This document shows positions 8,009 through 16,904 of a stretch of 64,000 nt of DNA, one piece after another. The notes under the pieces are model-generated. The model saw nothing but the letters and a program-made list of their open reading frames with translations. It searched no databases and had not been told where the DNA came from. Made by a program: the position numbers and the translations under genes. Source of the stretch: Vicinamibacterales bacterium (GTDB taxonomy: Bacteria; Acidobacteriota; Vicinamibacteria; Vicinamibacterales; UBA2999); assembly GCA_041394705.1 (NCBI GenBank), contig JAWKHS010000011.1, positions 124,001 through 188,000 of the forward strand, in the 5' to 3' direction. The first letter of the stretch is position 1. Every line of letters begins with the position of its first letter.

Positions 8009-10405
8009 CTACTCGGCGCGCAGCGCGTCCACGGGGTTCACGCGCGAGGCCCGCCATGCCGGGACGAGGCAGGCCAGGGCGCTGACCGCCGCGAAGAGCA
8101 CGGGCGCCAGGAGGAACGTGGACAGGTCCGTGGGCGCCGTGTGGAAGAGCAGCGAGCCCAGCGCGCTCGTGGCCACGTAGGCCCCGGCCAGGCCGGCGGC
8201 GAGTCCGGCGCCCGTGAGCCTGAGGCCGCGGCCCAGGACGAGCGACATCACGTCGCCGCCGCTGGCCCCGAGCGCCATCCGCACGCCCAACTCCCGGCGC
8301 CGCTGGCCGACGTAGAACGCCAGCACGCTGTAGAGCCCGACCAGCGCCAGCACGAGGGCCACGCCGGAGAACATCGCCAGGGCCAGCGTGACGACACGGC
8401 TGTCGGCCAGCGCGTCGTCCACGATCGCGGTCATGCCGGTCGGCTCGGCCAGGGCGATGGTGGGGTCCTTGTGCCGGAGCAGATCGCGAAGCGGAGTCAC
8501 CACGCCCTCCGGATCGCCAGCGGTGCGCACGGTGAGGTACATCGCGAACCGGGGCGTCTGGAGGGCGGACATGTACATCGCGTGGAACGGCTCGCTGCTG
8601 ACGCGCCGCAGGCGCGCGTCCGCCACGACGCCGACCACCTCGTGCGGCACGGCCTCGCCGAGGTCGACGACGAGCGTCTGGCCCAGCGGATTCTCGCCCG
8701 GGAACATCAGCGCCGCCAGGGACTGCGTGATGACCATCACGCGCGTGCGGCCCTCGCCGTCCGAGTCGGCGATGTCGCGGCCCGCCACGATCGGCATCCG
8801 CATCGCGTCGAAGTAGCCGGGCAGCACCACGCGGAAGTCGGCGGACCGATCCATGGTGGCCACGGCCTCCTGACCCGGCCGGCGGAGGTAGAGGTTGCCG
8901 GCGGGATGGCGGATGGGCAGCTGGCTCACGAGGCCGACGGCCTCCACGCCCGGCAACGCCCGCACCTCGTCCACGAGGGACGTGAAGAACGCCGATCGGA
9001 CGGGCGGCGACGGGTAGTCCCGCTCGGACAGCGTGACGCCGGCGGTCAGGACGTGAGCCGGTTCGAACCCCAGGTCCACGGCCATCTGCTTCGCCAGGCT
9101 CTTGATGAGGAGTCCCGCGCCGATCAGGAGCACGACGCCCAGCGCCACCTGGACGACGACCAGTCCGCTGCGCAGCCTGGTGCCCGCCCGCGCTTCGGTG
9201 GTCCGGGTGCCCGCCCTGAGCTCCGTCGCCGCGTCCACCGACGACCCGCGCACCGCCGGCAGCACACCGAAGACCACCCCGGTGACGACGGAGACGACGA
9301 GGACGAAGAGCAGCACGGTCGGGTCCAGGCGCGTGGCCTCGGGTCCGAGCCGGCTGACCGGCGCCAGCCGCAGCATCAGTCCGCGCAGGACGAACGCCAC
9401 GCCGACGCCGGCCGCCCCCGACACGAGCGCGAGCAGCACGCTTTCCGCCAGGAACTGCGCGATCACCGATCGCCGGGGTGCCCCGAGCGCCGTGCGCACG
9501 GCCACCTCGCGGACGCGCTGCTGGCCGCGCGCGAGCAGGAGGCCGGCGACGTTCGCACACGCCATGAGGAGCACCAGCGCGACGGCGCCCATCAGCATCC
9601 AGAGCCGCGGCCGCACGTTCTCGACGAGCGCGTCCTGCAGCGGCGTGACGCGCAGCGCCTTGTTCCGGTTGCTGTCGGGATACTCCCGTTCGAGCCGGGC
9701 CGAGACCACGTCCACGTCGGCCTGAGCCTGCGCCACGGTCACGCCGGGTGCCAGGCGCCCCACCAGGAGCAGGTTGTGGAAGCGGCGGGCGTTGGCCATC
9801 GGCCCGTCGCGGTAGGTGAGCCGCCACACGTCGGTGTCGGCCATGAGATGGAACGCGGCCGGCATCACGCCGACGATCGTGACCGGCGTGCCGTTCACGA
9901 CGGCCTCCCGGTTCACGACGTCAGGAGACCCGCCGAAGCGCCGCTGCCAGTAGCCGTGGCTGATGAGGGCGACGCCGTCGCGGCCGGCGGCGGCGTCCGC
10001 CTCCGCGAACGGCCTTCCCAGCACGGGCGACACGCGCAGCGTCAGAAACAGATCCCACGTGACGAACATCGCGTTCGCCCGGTCGGGCTGCCGGTCCACC
10101 AGCACGGTGACCGGGCTCGCGCCCGGGCCCATCGCGGCCAGCGACTCGAACGACCGGCCCTGCGCGCGGTAGTCGTAGTAGTCGTAGCCAGACACCATCG
10201 GGTTGATGGCGCCGCTGAACGTGGCCCGCCCCATCACGAGGCGATCGGGCTCGGCGAACGGCAGGGCGTGGAGCAGGGCGCCGTTGATCAGGCCGAAGAT
10301 GGCCGTGGTGGCGCCGATGGCGACGCCGAGCATCCCGACGACGGTCAGGGTGAACCCCGGCTGTCGGAGGAGCGCGTGAAGAGCCAGGCGGCTGTGGCGG
10401 AGCAT
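8009..10405 (-). CDS. ADOP-type ABC permease (MacB/FtsX fold, no ATPase)
   Basis: A 798-residue permease of the 'acidobacterial duplicated orphan permease' family. It has an N-terminal transmembrane helix (about 20-40), a MacB-type periplasmic core domain, three FtsX helices near 270-400, a second periplasmic core, and three more helices at the end. It closes with the family-typical RVNPVDALRAE. The ATG at 10405 gives MLRHSRL and the usual length; the open frame continues upstream but without family similarity. No ABC ATPase gene is adjacent, so the energy source, if any, must be encoded elsewhere. Transported substrate unknown. Confidence 0.92.
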   Translation of the reverse strand: MLRHSRLALHALLRQPGFTLTVVGMLGVAIGATTAIFGLINGALLHALPFAEPDRLVMGRATFSGAINPMVSGYDYYDYRAQGRSFESLAAMGPGASPVTVLVDRQPDRANAMFVTWDLFLTLRVSPVLGRPFAEADAAAGRDGVALISHGYWQRRFGGSPDVVNREAVVNGTPVTIVGVMPAAFHLMADTDVWRLTYRDGPMANARRFHNLLLVGRLAPGVTVAQAQADVDVVSARLEREYPDSNRNKALRVTPLQDALVENVRPRLWMLMGAVALVLLMACANVAGLLLARGQQRVREVAVRTALGAPRRSVIAQFLAESVLLALVSGAAGVGVAFVLRGLMLRLAPVSRLGPEATRLDPTVLLFVLVVSVVTGVVFGVLPAVRGSSVDAATELRAGTRTTEARAGTRLRSGLVVVQVALGVVLLIGAGLLIKSLAKQMAVDLGFEPAHVLTAGVTLSERDYPSPPVRSAFFTSLVDEVRALPGVEAVGLVSQLPIRHPAGNLYLRRPGQEAVATMDRSADFRVVLPGYFDAMRMPIVAGRDIADSDGEGRTRVMVITQSLAALMFPGENPLGQTLVVDLGEAVPHEVVGVVADARLRRVSSEPFHAMYMSALQTPRFAMYLTVRTAGDPEGVVTPLRDLLRHKDPTIALAEPTGMTAIVDDALADSRVVTLALAMFSGVALVLALVGLYSVLAFYVGQRRRELGVRMALGASGGDVMSLVLGRGLRLTGAGLAAGLAGAYVATSALGSLLFHTAPTDLSTFLLAPVLFAAVSALACLVPAWRASRVNPVDALRAE

Positions 10406-10560
10406 CGCGGTTGCGCATTGGACGGCCGGCGTCGGGCTGGCGTTGGAATCGGCGCGACGCGGCAGGGGCACGATCGCTCGACGCGCCGGCAGGCCCGGCG
10501 CCGTCGGGCGCGATGGCGGACTCCCGGCGTGGATTGCGATCCAGAGAGCAGGAGGCGCCC

Positions 10561-11313
10561 GTGTCCACCCGTCTGCCGCTCGTGTTGTCGTTGATCGCGT
10601 GCCTGCCGCTGGCCACGGCCTCGGCACAGACCCAGCTCACGTTGTCCTCGACCGTCGTCACCCCCGGCCAGGGCGTGGCGGTCACCGTCGCCGGGACGCC
10701 CGGTGACTTCTTCGTCCTGATCGGCAGCACCGTCAACGCCGGACTGACCTACGGCGGCGTCCCGCTGGGCGTGGGGCTCGACGTCACGATTCTGGCGCAA
10801 GGCGTCCTCGATCCGGCCGGCAAGGCCGTGGCGACGGTGGTCCCGCCGTTCACGGGCAGCGTGCTCGACCGCTACTACCTGCAGGCGATCACCTCGGGTT
10901 CGCCGGCCTTCCTGCCGCCGCATCCGTCCGCGTCGCGCGCACTGCGTAACGCCGATCTCGTGGCCGGCCTGACCGGCGCGCCCGGACCGCCCGGACCGGC
11001 GGGGCCAGCAGGCGTCGCGGGGCCGGCCGGGCCGCCAGGACCCGCGGGCGCCACGAGCGTGCTCGTGCGGACGAACGCCGCGTGGGCAACGGCCCGTGGC
11101 AGCGCGACCGTGGTCGTGCCGTGCGCGTCCGGCGAGCGCGCGACCGGGGGTGGAGGTATGACGAGTGGAGTCCCGGGCCTCCTGCTGCTGCAGACCGGGC
11201 CGTACCCGCAACTGACCGACGGCGAGACGCCCACGGGCTGGTTCGCGACCTATGAGAACCCGACCGGCCAGGATCGCTACGTGCACGGGTTCGCGATCTG
11301 CATCGCGCCGTGA
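10561..11313 (+). CDS. Secreted collagen-like protein
   Basis: A 250-residue exported protein. The GTG at 10561 follows a GGAGG site by five bases and opens a clean signal peptide ending in ASA-Q near residue 22. Residues 23-130 form a beta-rich domain. Residues 136-163 are nine uninterrupted Gly-X-Y triplets, rich in Pro and Ala, as in bacterial collagen-like proteins. A C-terminal domain of about 85 residues has two Cys (VVPCASGE and GFAICIAP) that may pair. Such proteins trimerise through the Gly-X-Y rod and display globular heads. It is divergent from the ADOP gene at 10405. The role is unknown; surface adhesion or structure is plausible. Confidence 0.8.
   Translation: MSTRLPLVLSLIACLPLATASAQTQLTLSSTVVTPGQGVAVTVAGTPGDFFVLIGSTVNAGLTYGGVPLGVGLDVTILAQGVLDPAGKAVATVVPPFTGSVLDRYYLQAITSGSPAFLPPHPSASRALRNADLVAGLTGAPGPPGPAGPAGVAGPAGPPGPAGATSVLVRTNAAWATARGSATVVVPCASGERATGGGGMTSGVPGLLLLQTGPYPQLTDGETPTGWFATYENPTGQDRYVHGFAICIAP
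10966..11049 (+). repeat. Gly-X-Y (collagen) codon repeat
   Basis: Nine consecutive triplets of the form Gly-X-Y plus a final Gly, encoded by GC-rich codons within the secreted protein gene. The run is short compared with streptococcal collagen-like rods. Confidence 0.8.
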
Positions 11314-11420
11314 GACCGTCGCCCGCGATCAGACCGGGCCGGGCGCCGACTTCCCCGATGCGCGAGTCCGAGCGCCGCGGCAGCGCCATCGTGGCGTTCC
11401 TGGTATCGTGAACGGCCGCC

Positions 11421-11975
11421 GTGACCCGCCGGTCCTCCAGTCGTCGTCCCGTCGAGGATTCGGACGCCCCGATGCCGGGTTCCTGGGGTCGCACGGCCGC
11501 CGCGGGTGGCGGGCTCGTCGCGCTCGTCGTGGCCGCCTGGATCCTCCCCATGAACGTCCGCGACCTGAGCATCGCGCTCCATCGCAGCGACTACGCGGCC
11601 GACACGCTGGAACTGGCGTCGTATGTCGAAACCGGCGGAGACGGCGGCGACGACCGGCTCGAAGGCCACGTCGTGTCGAGCGGCGAGGCGTTCGCGAGCC
11701 CCAATACGAACGTCGTCCCCGGCGGGCTCGAGGAGGTACGTCGCCTGGCCCGCGACGGCCGGCTGAGCGGACACCGCGTGCCGATCGCCTATCTCGCGAC
11801 GGCAGGGAACGGCTGGCGGATGGTGGACCGCGTGAACCCGTTCCGCGTGGTGAGGCCCGACGAACTTCGTGGGGACGGCGCCGGCATCGCCGCCGCGATC
11901 GCGGCCGGACTCTGGATCGGCGGGCTGTGGCTCCTGCGCGCGGCCGCACGCCGGCGAGCGCCGGCGGCGGTGTAG
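11421..11975 (+). CDS. Small membrane protein, two TM segments, unknown
   Basis: A 184-residue protein with a membrane helix near residues 27-45, an extracytoplasmic domain of about 100 residues, and a second helix near 152-172 followed by an Arg-rich tail. This topology resembles the protein at 16905-17447, though sequence similarity is weak. The start is uncertain: GTG at 11421 or ATG at 11472 (167 residues); neither has a good ribosome site. Function unknown. It is convergent with the ADOP gene at 12071. Confidence 0.6.
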   Translation: MTRRSSSRRPVEDSDAPMPGSWGRTAAAGGGLVALVVAAWILPMNVRDLSIALHRSDYAADTLELASYVETGGDGGDDRLEGHVVSSGEAFASPNTNVVPGGLEEVRRLARDGRLSGHRVPIAYLATAGNGWRMVDRVNPFRVVRPDELRGDGAGIAAAIAAGLWIGGLWLLRAAARRRAPAAV

Positions 11976-12070
11976 CCTCCCAAGGTGAACGCGAGCGCGC
12001 TCGCACCCTCACCGCCACGCCCGGTCGCCTTCCCGTACGGCGGAGCGGCCGCGACAGTCGGCCGCCGCCG

Positions 12071-14704
12071 TCAGAGGCGCATGGCGACGACCGGATCGAC
12101 CCGCGCCGCACGCCGCGCCGGCAGCCAACTGGCGACCAGCACGGCGGCGACGAGCACCGCGGCGGCCGCCGCGAGCGCGGTCGGGTCCTGGGGCACGATG
12201 CCGAAGAGGATCGACTGCGCGACGCGGCTGAGGCCGGCCACGCCGAGCGCCCCGACCGCTGCGCCGAGGGCGGCGAGCCCCAGCGATTCGAGCACCACCG
12301 ACCGCGCGACGGCGGACGACGACGCACCGATGGCCATGCGCAGCGCGATTTCACGCCGCCGCTGCGCCACCGTGTAGGCGAGCAGCGCGTAGACGCCCGT
12401 GGCGGCGGTGGCCAGGCCCGCCGCGGCGAACAGCGCCACGAACAGCAGCGCGAAGCGGTCCTGCTGCAGGGTGTCGGCCAGCAGCCGGTCCATGGTGGTG
12501 ATCGAATGCACCGGCTGGTCGGGATCCACGCCGAGCGCCCTGGTGCGGGCCGCCTGCGCCAGCGAGTCCGGGTCCACGGCCGTCCGCACCACCACGTTCA
12601 TGACCAGGTACGGGTTCTGGGCATGCGGCACGAAGATCTCGGGGGCCGGCGCGCTGCGCGGGCCCTTGTAGCGCGCGTCGCGAACGACCCCCACGACCTG
12701 CCGCGTCGCCGCGGCGCCCTGATAGTCGAGGACGAGCGTGCGGCCGACCGGGTCCAGATCGCCCCAGGTGGTCCGCGCCAGGCTCTCGTTGACGATCACG
12801 ACGCGAGGCGCGTCGACGTCGTCCCGGGGCGAGAACTCGCGGCCCGAGACGAGCCGCAGCCCCAGCGTGGCGAAGTAGCCGGGCGTCGCCATGCGGACGT
12901 TGGCCTGCGGGAGCACCGTGCCCTCGGGGCGGGCGCCCTCGCGCCAGTACGGGCGGTAGAAGTCCGCGCCGATCGTGCTCATCGGCAGCAGGGTCACCGC
13001 GGCCGCCGACGAGACGCCGGGCACCTCGCGGATCGCATCGAGCACGCGGCCGTAGTAGTCGATCACGGCCTGACCGCGGTAGCGCGTGACGTCGGGCGCG
13101 ATCCGCAGCACCAGCAGGTTGCGGGTGTCGAACCCGGAATCGACGCGCTGCAGGCTGGCGTAGCTCCTGGCCAGCAGCCCGGCGCCGACGAGCAGCACGA
13201 CGGTGACGGCGATCTCGGCGACGACGAGGGCGCGGCGGACCCGGCCGGCCTGTTGGCCCGAGATCGGCGCGCCGTCCTTCAGCGTGTGGGCGATCGCCGG
13301 GGAGCGACGACGCAGGCCCGGCAGCAGCACGCCGACGAGCGTGGCCAGCAGCGACGCCCCCGACGCGAACGCCACGACGCGGCCGTTCATCGCGACCTCG
13401 CGCAGCCGCGGGATGTCGGCGGGCGCGAACGCCACCGCCCCTCCGAGCGACCAGGTCGTGAGCGCCACCGCCACGACCGCAGTCAGCGCGGCGCACAGCG
13501 CCGTCTCGGCCAGGTGCTCGCGCACGATGCGCGAACCGCCGGCGCCGAGCGCGCGCCGGATGGCGACCTCGCGCGCCCGGGCCGTGCCCCGGGCCACGGC
13601 GAGGCTGGCCACGTTGGCGCAGACGAGCAGGAGCAGGCCCGCGACGGCGCCGAAGACCAGCAGCAGCCCCGTCCGGCTCGAGCGCACCAGTTCGTCGCCG
13701 AGCGGCACCAGGTCGACGCTCCAGCCGCGGTTGGTCCGGGGGTGATCGGCGGCGCTGCGGGCGGCGATCACGTTCATGCGCTCGGCGGCCGCCTCGCGCG
13801 AGAGCGCCGGTCGGAGCCGGCCGACCGCTCGCAGGAAGCGCGCCTCGCGTGGCGGGCCCTCTGGGAAATTCGCGCCGCGATACGACTCGTGCATGTCCCA
13901 TGGCGTCCAGAACGCGGCGTCGTCATCCGGCACGGCGAAGTCCGGCGGCATGACCCCCAGCACCCGCCAGTTGCGGCCTTCGATGTGCAGCATCCGGCCG
14001 ACCAGCGCGGGGTCGGCGCCGAGGCTCTGCCACAGCCAGTGGCTCAGGACCAGGACAGGCTCGGGCCCTGCGCGGCCCGACGGAATCGACGGCCGGCCCG
14101 GGTATTCGTCCGCGGCGAACGTGCGGCCGAGGAGCGGCGCGCGGCCGAAGACCTCGAAGAAGCCCGTCGTCACCTGGACGCCGGTGACCGGCGCGCTGCC
14201 CTCCACGCCGCGCAGGGTTGCGCGGGCCGTCCACCAGCCGCTCAACGTCGTGAAGGCGTCGTTGCCCTCCACCCAGTCGTTCAGGTCGCCGGGCGACGGC
14301 CCTTCGTGCAGCCGCTGCTCCGCGGCGTTCGATTCCCACACCATGACCAGCCGATCCGGATCGGCGTAGGGCAGGGGCGCCAGCAGCACCGCGTCGACCA
14401 GCGCGAACAACGTCGTCGTCGCGGCCACGCCCATTCCGAGGAGCAGCGCGACCGTCACGGCGAATCCGGGAGCGCGCAGCAGGGACCGGAGCGCTCGGCC
14501 GACGTCCTGAACGGCGCCGGCAACGAGGTCCCAGACGAGGGCCAGCCACACGATCGCCGCGGCGCCGCGGCCGCGCGTCCGGGCCTCGCCGAGGAGGCGC
14601 GCGGCGTCGTCCTGCATCTCGTCGGCGTCGCGCTGGTCGCGGCCCAGGAGCATCCGCAGCATGCGGCCATAGCTCCGTGCGCCGGTGGAACCGCGGGGGC
14701 TCAC
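12071..14704 (-). CDS. ADOP-type ABC permease, PadR-coupled
   Basis: An 877-residue ATPase-less MacB/FtsX permease. Compared with its paralogue at 8009 it has an extra amphipathic N-terminal segment of about 70 residues (MLRMLLGRDQ...), typical of long ADOP proteins. The first membrane helix follows near residues 85-105. Two MacB core domains and six FtsX helices follow, ending in RVDPVVAMRL. Its start codon overlaps the stop of the PadR gene by four bases (ATGA-type), so the two are translationally coupled and the permease is very likely under PadR control. Substrate unknown. Confidence 0.93.
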   Translation of the reverse strand: MSPRGSTGARSYGRMLRMLLGRDQRDADEMQDDAARLLGEARTRGRGAAAIVWLALVWDLVAGAVQDVGRALRSLLRAPGFAVTVALLLGMGVAATTTLFALVDAVLLAPLPYADPDRLVMVWESNAAEQRLHEGPSPGDLNDWVEGNDAFTTLSGWWTARATLRGVEGSAPVTGVQVTTGFFEVFGRAPLLGRTFAADEYPGRPSIPSGRAGPEPVLVLSHWLWQSLGADPALVGRMLHIEGRNWRVLGVMPPDFAVPDDDAAFWTPWDMHESYRGANFPEGPPREARFLRAVGRLRPALSREAAAERMNVIAARSAADHPRTNRGWSVDLVPLGDELVRSSRTGLLLVFGAVAGLLLLVCANVASLAVARGTARAREVAIRRALGAGGSRIVREHLAETALCAALTAVVAVALTTWSLGGAVAFAPADIPRLREVAMNGRVVAFASGASLLATLVGVLLPGLRRRSPAIAHTLKDGAPISGQQAGRVRRALVVAEIAVTVVLLVGAGLLARSYASLQRVDSGFDTRNLLVLRIAPDVTRYRGQAVIDYYGRVLDAIREVPGVSSAAAVTLLPMSTIGADFYRPYWREGARPEGTVLPQANVRMATPGYFATLGLRLVSGREFSPRDDVDAPRVVIVNESLARTTWGDLDPVGRTLVLDYQGAAATRQVVGVVRDARYKGPRSAPAPEIFVPHAQNPYLVMNVVVRTAVDPDSLAQAARTRALGVDPDQPVHSITTMDRLLADTLQQDRFALLFVALFAAAGLATAATGVYALLAYTVAQRRREIALRMAIGASSSAVARSVVLESLGLAALGAAVGALGVAGLSRVAQSILFGIVPQDPTALAAAAAVLVAAVLVASWLPARRAARVDPVVAMRL

Positions 14705-15063
14705 GCGCGCACCGGCCTGCGCAGCGCCCGGCTGGCGCGCGCCTGATCCACGATCGCCTCGAGGCGGCGCACCTCGGCGCCGAGCACGCGCGTGCCGAGC
14801 GGCGTGAGGCCGAAGTAGCGCCGCCGCTCGTCATCGTCGCTGGGGCGGGTGTCCGACTCGGCGATCCAGTCGAGTTCCTCGAGCTCGCGCAGGGCCCCAT
14901 ACAGGGCGGCCGGCCACAGCCGCACCTGGCCGTCGGTCCGGGCGGCCACGTCCTGCATGATGGCGTAGCCGTGCCGCGGCCCATCGGCCAGCGCCAGCAG
15001 GATGTGGAGCACCTTGGGCTTCAGCGGCGGGAGGTCGTCGATCCGTCGGGGCCGGTCGGACAT
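14701..15063 (-). CDS. PadR-family transcriptional regulator
   Basis: A 120-residue winged-helix repressor of the PadR family: the recognition-helix region KPKVLHILLALADGPRHGY, the LYGALRELEELDWI core, and a YFGLTPLGTRVL wing, followed by a helical dimerisation tail. The ATG at 15063 (MSDRPRR) was preferred over an upstream TTG at 15075. It is the first gene of a two-gene operon with the ADOP permease and overlaps it. A perfect inverted repeat lies 15 bases upstream of the ATG, as expected for autorepression. The inducer is unknown. Confidence 0.9.
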   Translation of the reverse strand: MSDRPRRIDDLPPLKPKVLHILLALADGPRHGYAIMQDVAARTDGQVRLWPAALYGALRELEELDWIAESDTRPSDDDERRRYFGLTPLGTRVLGAEVRRLEAIVDQARASRALRRPVRA

Positions 15064-15077
15064 GGGCGCGGGCAACT

Positions 15078-15095
15078 CTATATCGTTTGATATAG
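15078..15095. promoter_or_regulatory. Probable PadR operator
   Basis: CTATATCgtttGATATAG, a perfect 7-base inverted repeat with a 4-base spacer, directly upstream of padR and embedded in the only AT-rich stretch there. It probably overlaps the -10 element. Assignment to PadR is by position and symmetry. Confidence 0.65.
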
Positions 15096-15282
15096 ATATG
15101 CAACGATCGCGCGCTTGGCTGTCATGCTGCCACCCTTCACCGCCGCGTCCGCCCTTGGCGCCGTGATGGCTGCGGTCACGCGGCGAGGGGCGCGGTCCCA
15201 GCAGCCATGATGCGCGGCCGTCACCCAGAGGCGGCGCGACGTCGAGGCTCCGGAAGAGAAGATCGCGGCGCTACACTGACGC

Positions 15283-15687
15283 ATGGCCACGCTGGCACCC
15301 CAATCCGATCCGGAATCCAATCCGCGCGTGCGCGCCGTGTTCGACGACATGCGCGCCACCCGCAAGAGCGACGACGTCAACCTGTTCTGGCGCACGCTCG
15401 CCTTCGACCCCGCCCTCCTCGAACGCACCTGGCACGAGTTGAAGCAGGTGATGGCGACGCCGTCGGCCATCGATCCGCTGACGAAGGAGATGATCTACAT
15501 CGCCGTGTCTGCGGCCAATGCCTGCAGCTTCTGCGTGCACTCCCACACGGCCGCGGCACGCGCCAAGGGCATGACCGACGCCCAGTACGCCGAGCTGCTG
15601 GCGATCATCTCGATGGCGGGCAAGACGAACCACCTCGCCACGGCGCTGGGCGTCCCGGTGGACCACGCCTTCGACGCCACGCCGTAA
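15283..15687 (+). CDS. Carboxymuconolactone decarboxylase/AhpD-like protein
   Basis: A 134-residue protein of the CMD family with the peroxidase-type active site CSFCVHSH (Cys81, Cys84, His88), which points to an AhpD-like thiol peroxidase rather than the true decarboxylase. The body is all-helical and of normal length. The ATG at 15283 gives MATLAPQSDP. It is divergent from padR, sharing an intergenic region of about 200 bases. It probably works in the cytoplasm in peroxide or thiol handling; the precise substrate is not defined. Confidence 0.87.
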   Translation: MATLAPQSDPESNPRVRAVFDDMRATRKSDDVNLFWRTLAFDPALLERTWHELKQVMATPSAIDPLTKEMIYIAVSAANACSFCVHSHTAAARAKGMTDAQYAELLAIISMAGKTNHLATALGVPVDHAFDATP

Positions 15688-15929
15688 GAAGGGCGCGTTC
15701 CTGTTCCGGCGGGACGGGACACACCGCGGCCCCGGGGGCCCCGTCCGATCCAGCCCCAGCCCATGTGTCCAGCGGCTCGGGGCCCCTGGCCCTGGCCGCG
15801 AGCCACAACTGCCACTTTGCCTGCAGGCGGAGCCAGATTTCGGCGTCCCAGCCTGGCGCCGGAGAGGCTGCGGGGCTCCTCCAACGAAAGCGGTGCCGCC
15901 ACGCCGGAGTCGGTTACTGTTTTACGCGC

Positions 15930-16244
15930 ATGCCCTCAACATGGTTGTTCACCAAGGGGACCGAGAGTATCTGGGTGGAGTGTGTCGATGGCCCGGCACT
16001 CCTCATCGCCGGACCCGGGACCGAGCGCAAGGCCGTCGAGTATCGAAGCGAGGCCGACCTGCAGACGGGGCAGATTGCCCTGGCCGAGACGCTCTCGGCG
16101 GGCGGCTGGCTGCTCTGGCCTTCGGAGACGGACCGCCGATCCGGCCGGGAGCGGCGGGCCGCCAGCCGTGGCGGTTCCGACCGGCGCCAGGGGCTCGACC
16201 ATCGCGGTCGAGTGACTCCCCAGTCACCAGACGCGCGCCGCTGA
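15930..16244 (+). CDS. Small protein with Arg-rich DRR-type tail, unknown
   Basis: A 104-residue open frame from the ATG at 15930. The first 70 residues look like a small folded domain (TWLFTKGTESIWVE...). The tail carries a repeated Arg-rich motif (RRSGRERR, then GGSDRRQG) that I have seen in small acidobacterial and other bacterial proteins of unknown role. There is no clear ribosome site. The coding call rests on the domain-like composition and the motif. It could be an isolated regulator; I cannot assign a function. Confidence 0.5.
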   Translation: MPSTWLFTKGTESIWVECVDGPALLIAGPGTERKAVEYRSEADLQTGQIALAETLSAGGWLLWPSETDRRSGRERRAASRGGSDRRQGLDHRGRVTPQSPDARR

Positions 16245-16317
16245 TGCGGCCCGGCTCTCCGTAACGCTCGCAGGATCACGTTCCCGGCTGACGAGACGAC
16301 GGGGGTGGCGCGCGGCG

Positions 16318-16695
16318 CTACAGCCTGTCGAGGAACGCCATCAGGGCATCGCGGTCCGCGCGTGACGACGCCAGGAAGCGCCGTCGCGCCCCGGCCGCTT
16401 CGCCACCGTGCCAGCGGACGGCCTCTTCAGGTGAGCGCGCGCGGCCGTCGTGCAGGAGACGGGCGTCGCCACTCACGATCGCGAGCAGGCCCAGGCCCCA
16501 CAGCGGCGGAGTACGCCACTCGCTGCCCGCCGCGCGCCCCTCGGCCACACCGTCGGCCAGGCCCGGCCCCATGTCGTGGAGCAGGAGGTCCGTATAGGGA
16601 CGTATGGTCTGCCCGGACAGCTCCGGCCAGCCCTCCAGCCTCCCGGTCGTCATGCGCGGCTGATGACACGCCGCACAACCGCTCGCCACGAACAC
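16318..16695 (-). pseudogene. C-terminal remnant of a di-heme thiol oxidoreductase (DUF1111)
   Basis: A 125-residue fragment matching only the C-terminal end of the di-heme 'thiol oxidoreductase' family (COG3488), whose members are usually above 400 residues. It keeps one heme-binding motif CAACH and the family-typical WRTPPLWGLGL, HDGRA and FLDRL segments. The N-terminal half, the other heme and any signal peptide are missing. In-frame similarity stops right at the ATG at 16695, so the gene was cut by a deletion or insertion. Without a signal sequence it could not be matured as a cytochrome c, so it is almost certainly non-functional. Confidence 0.75.
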
Positions 16696-16904
16696 ATGCT
16701 CCCCCTAGGACGCCCGAGCGTGCTGACGCCCGCCGGCTGTTGAGGACGGCCGAGGTCGGAACGGAGTACAGTCCGTGCGGGTGGGATTTGCAGCGACGGT
16801 GGACTCTGTGGTGACCACACGGTCCGGGTGATCGAGACGCCGATGCAGAGTGCGCCGATCTCGACGCGTAGAGCCGCGCACTGATACCGACGTGGGGATC
16901 TGCA

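Noticed and set aside
7601..10594. Long plus-strand frame across the ADOP gene at 8009
   Set aside because: Antisense shadow with Arg/His-rich composition; the minus strand encodes a recognisable permease with family start and end.
15688..15929. Possible structured RNA before the small gene at 15930
   Set aside because: Several short GC stems can be drawn, but no known riboswitch consensus is present.
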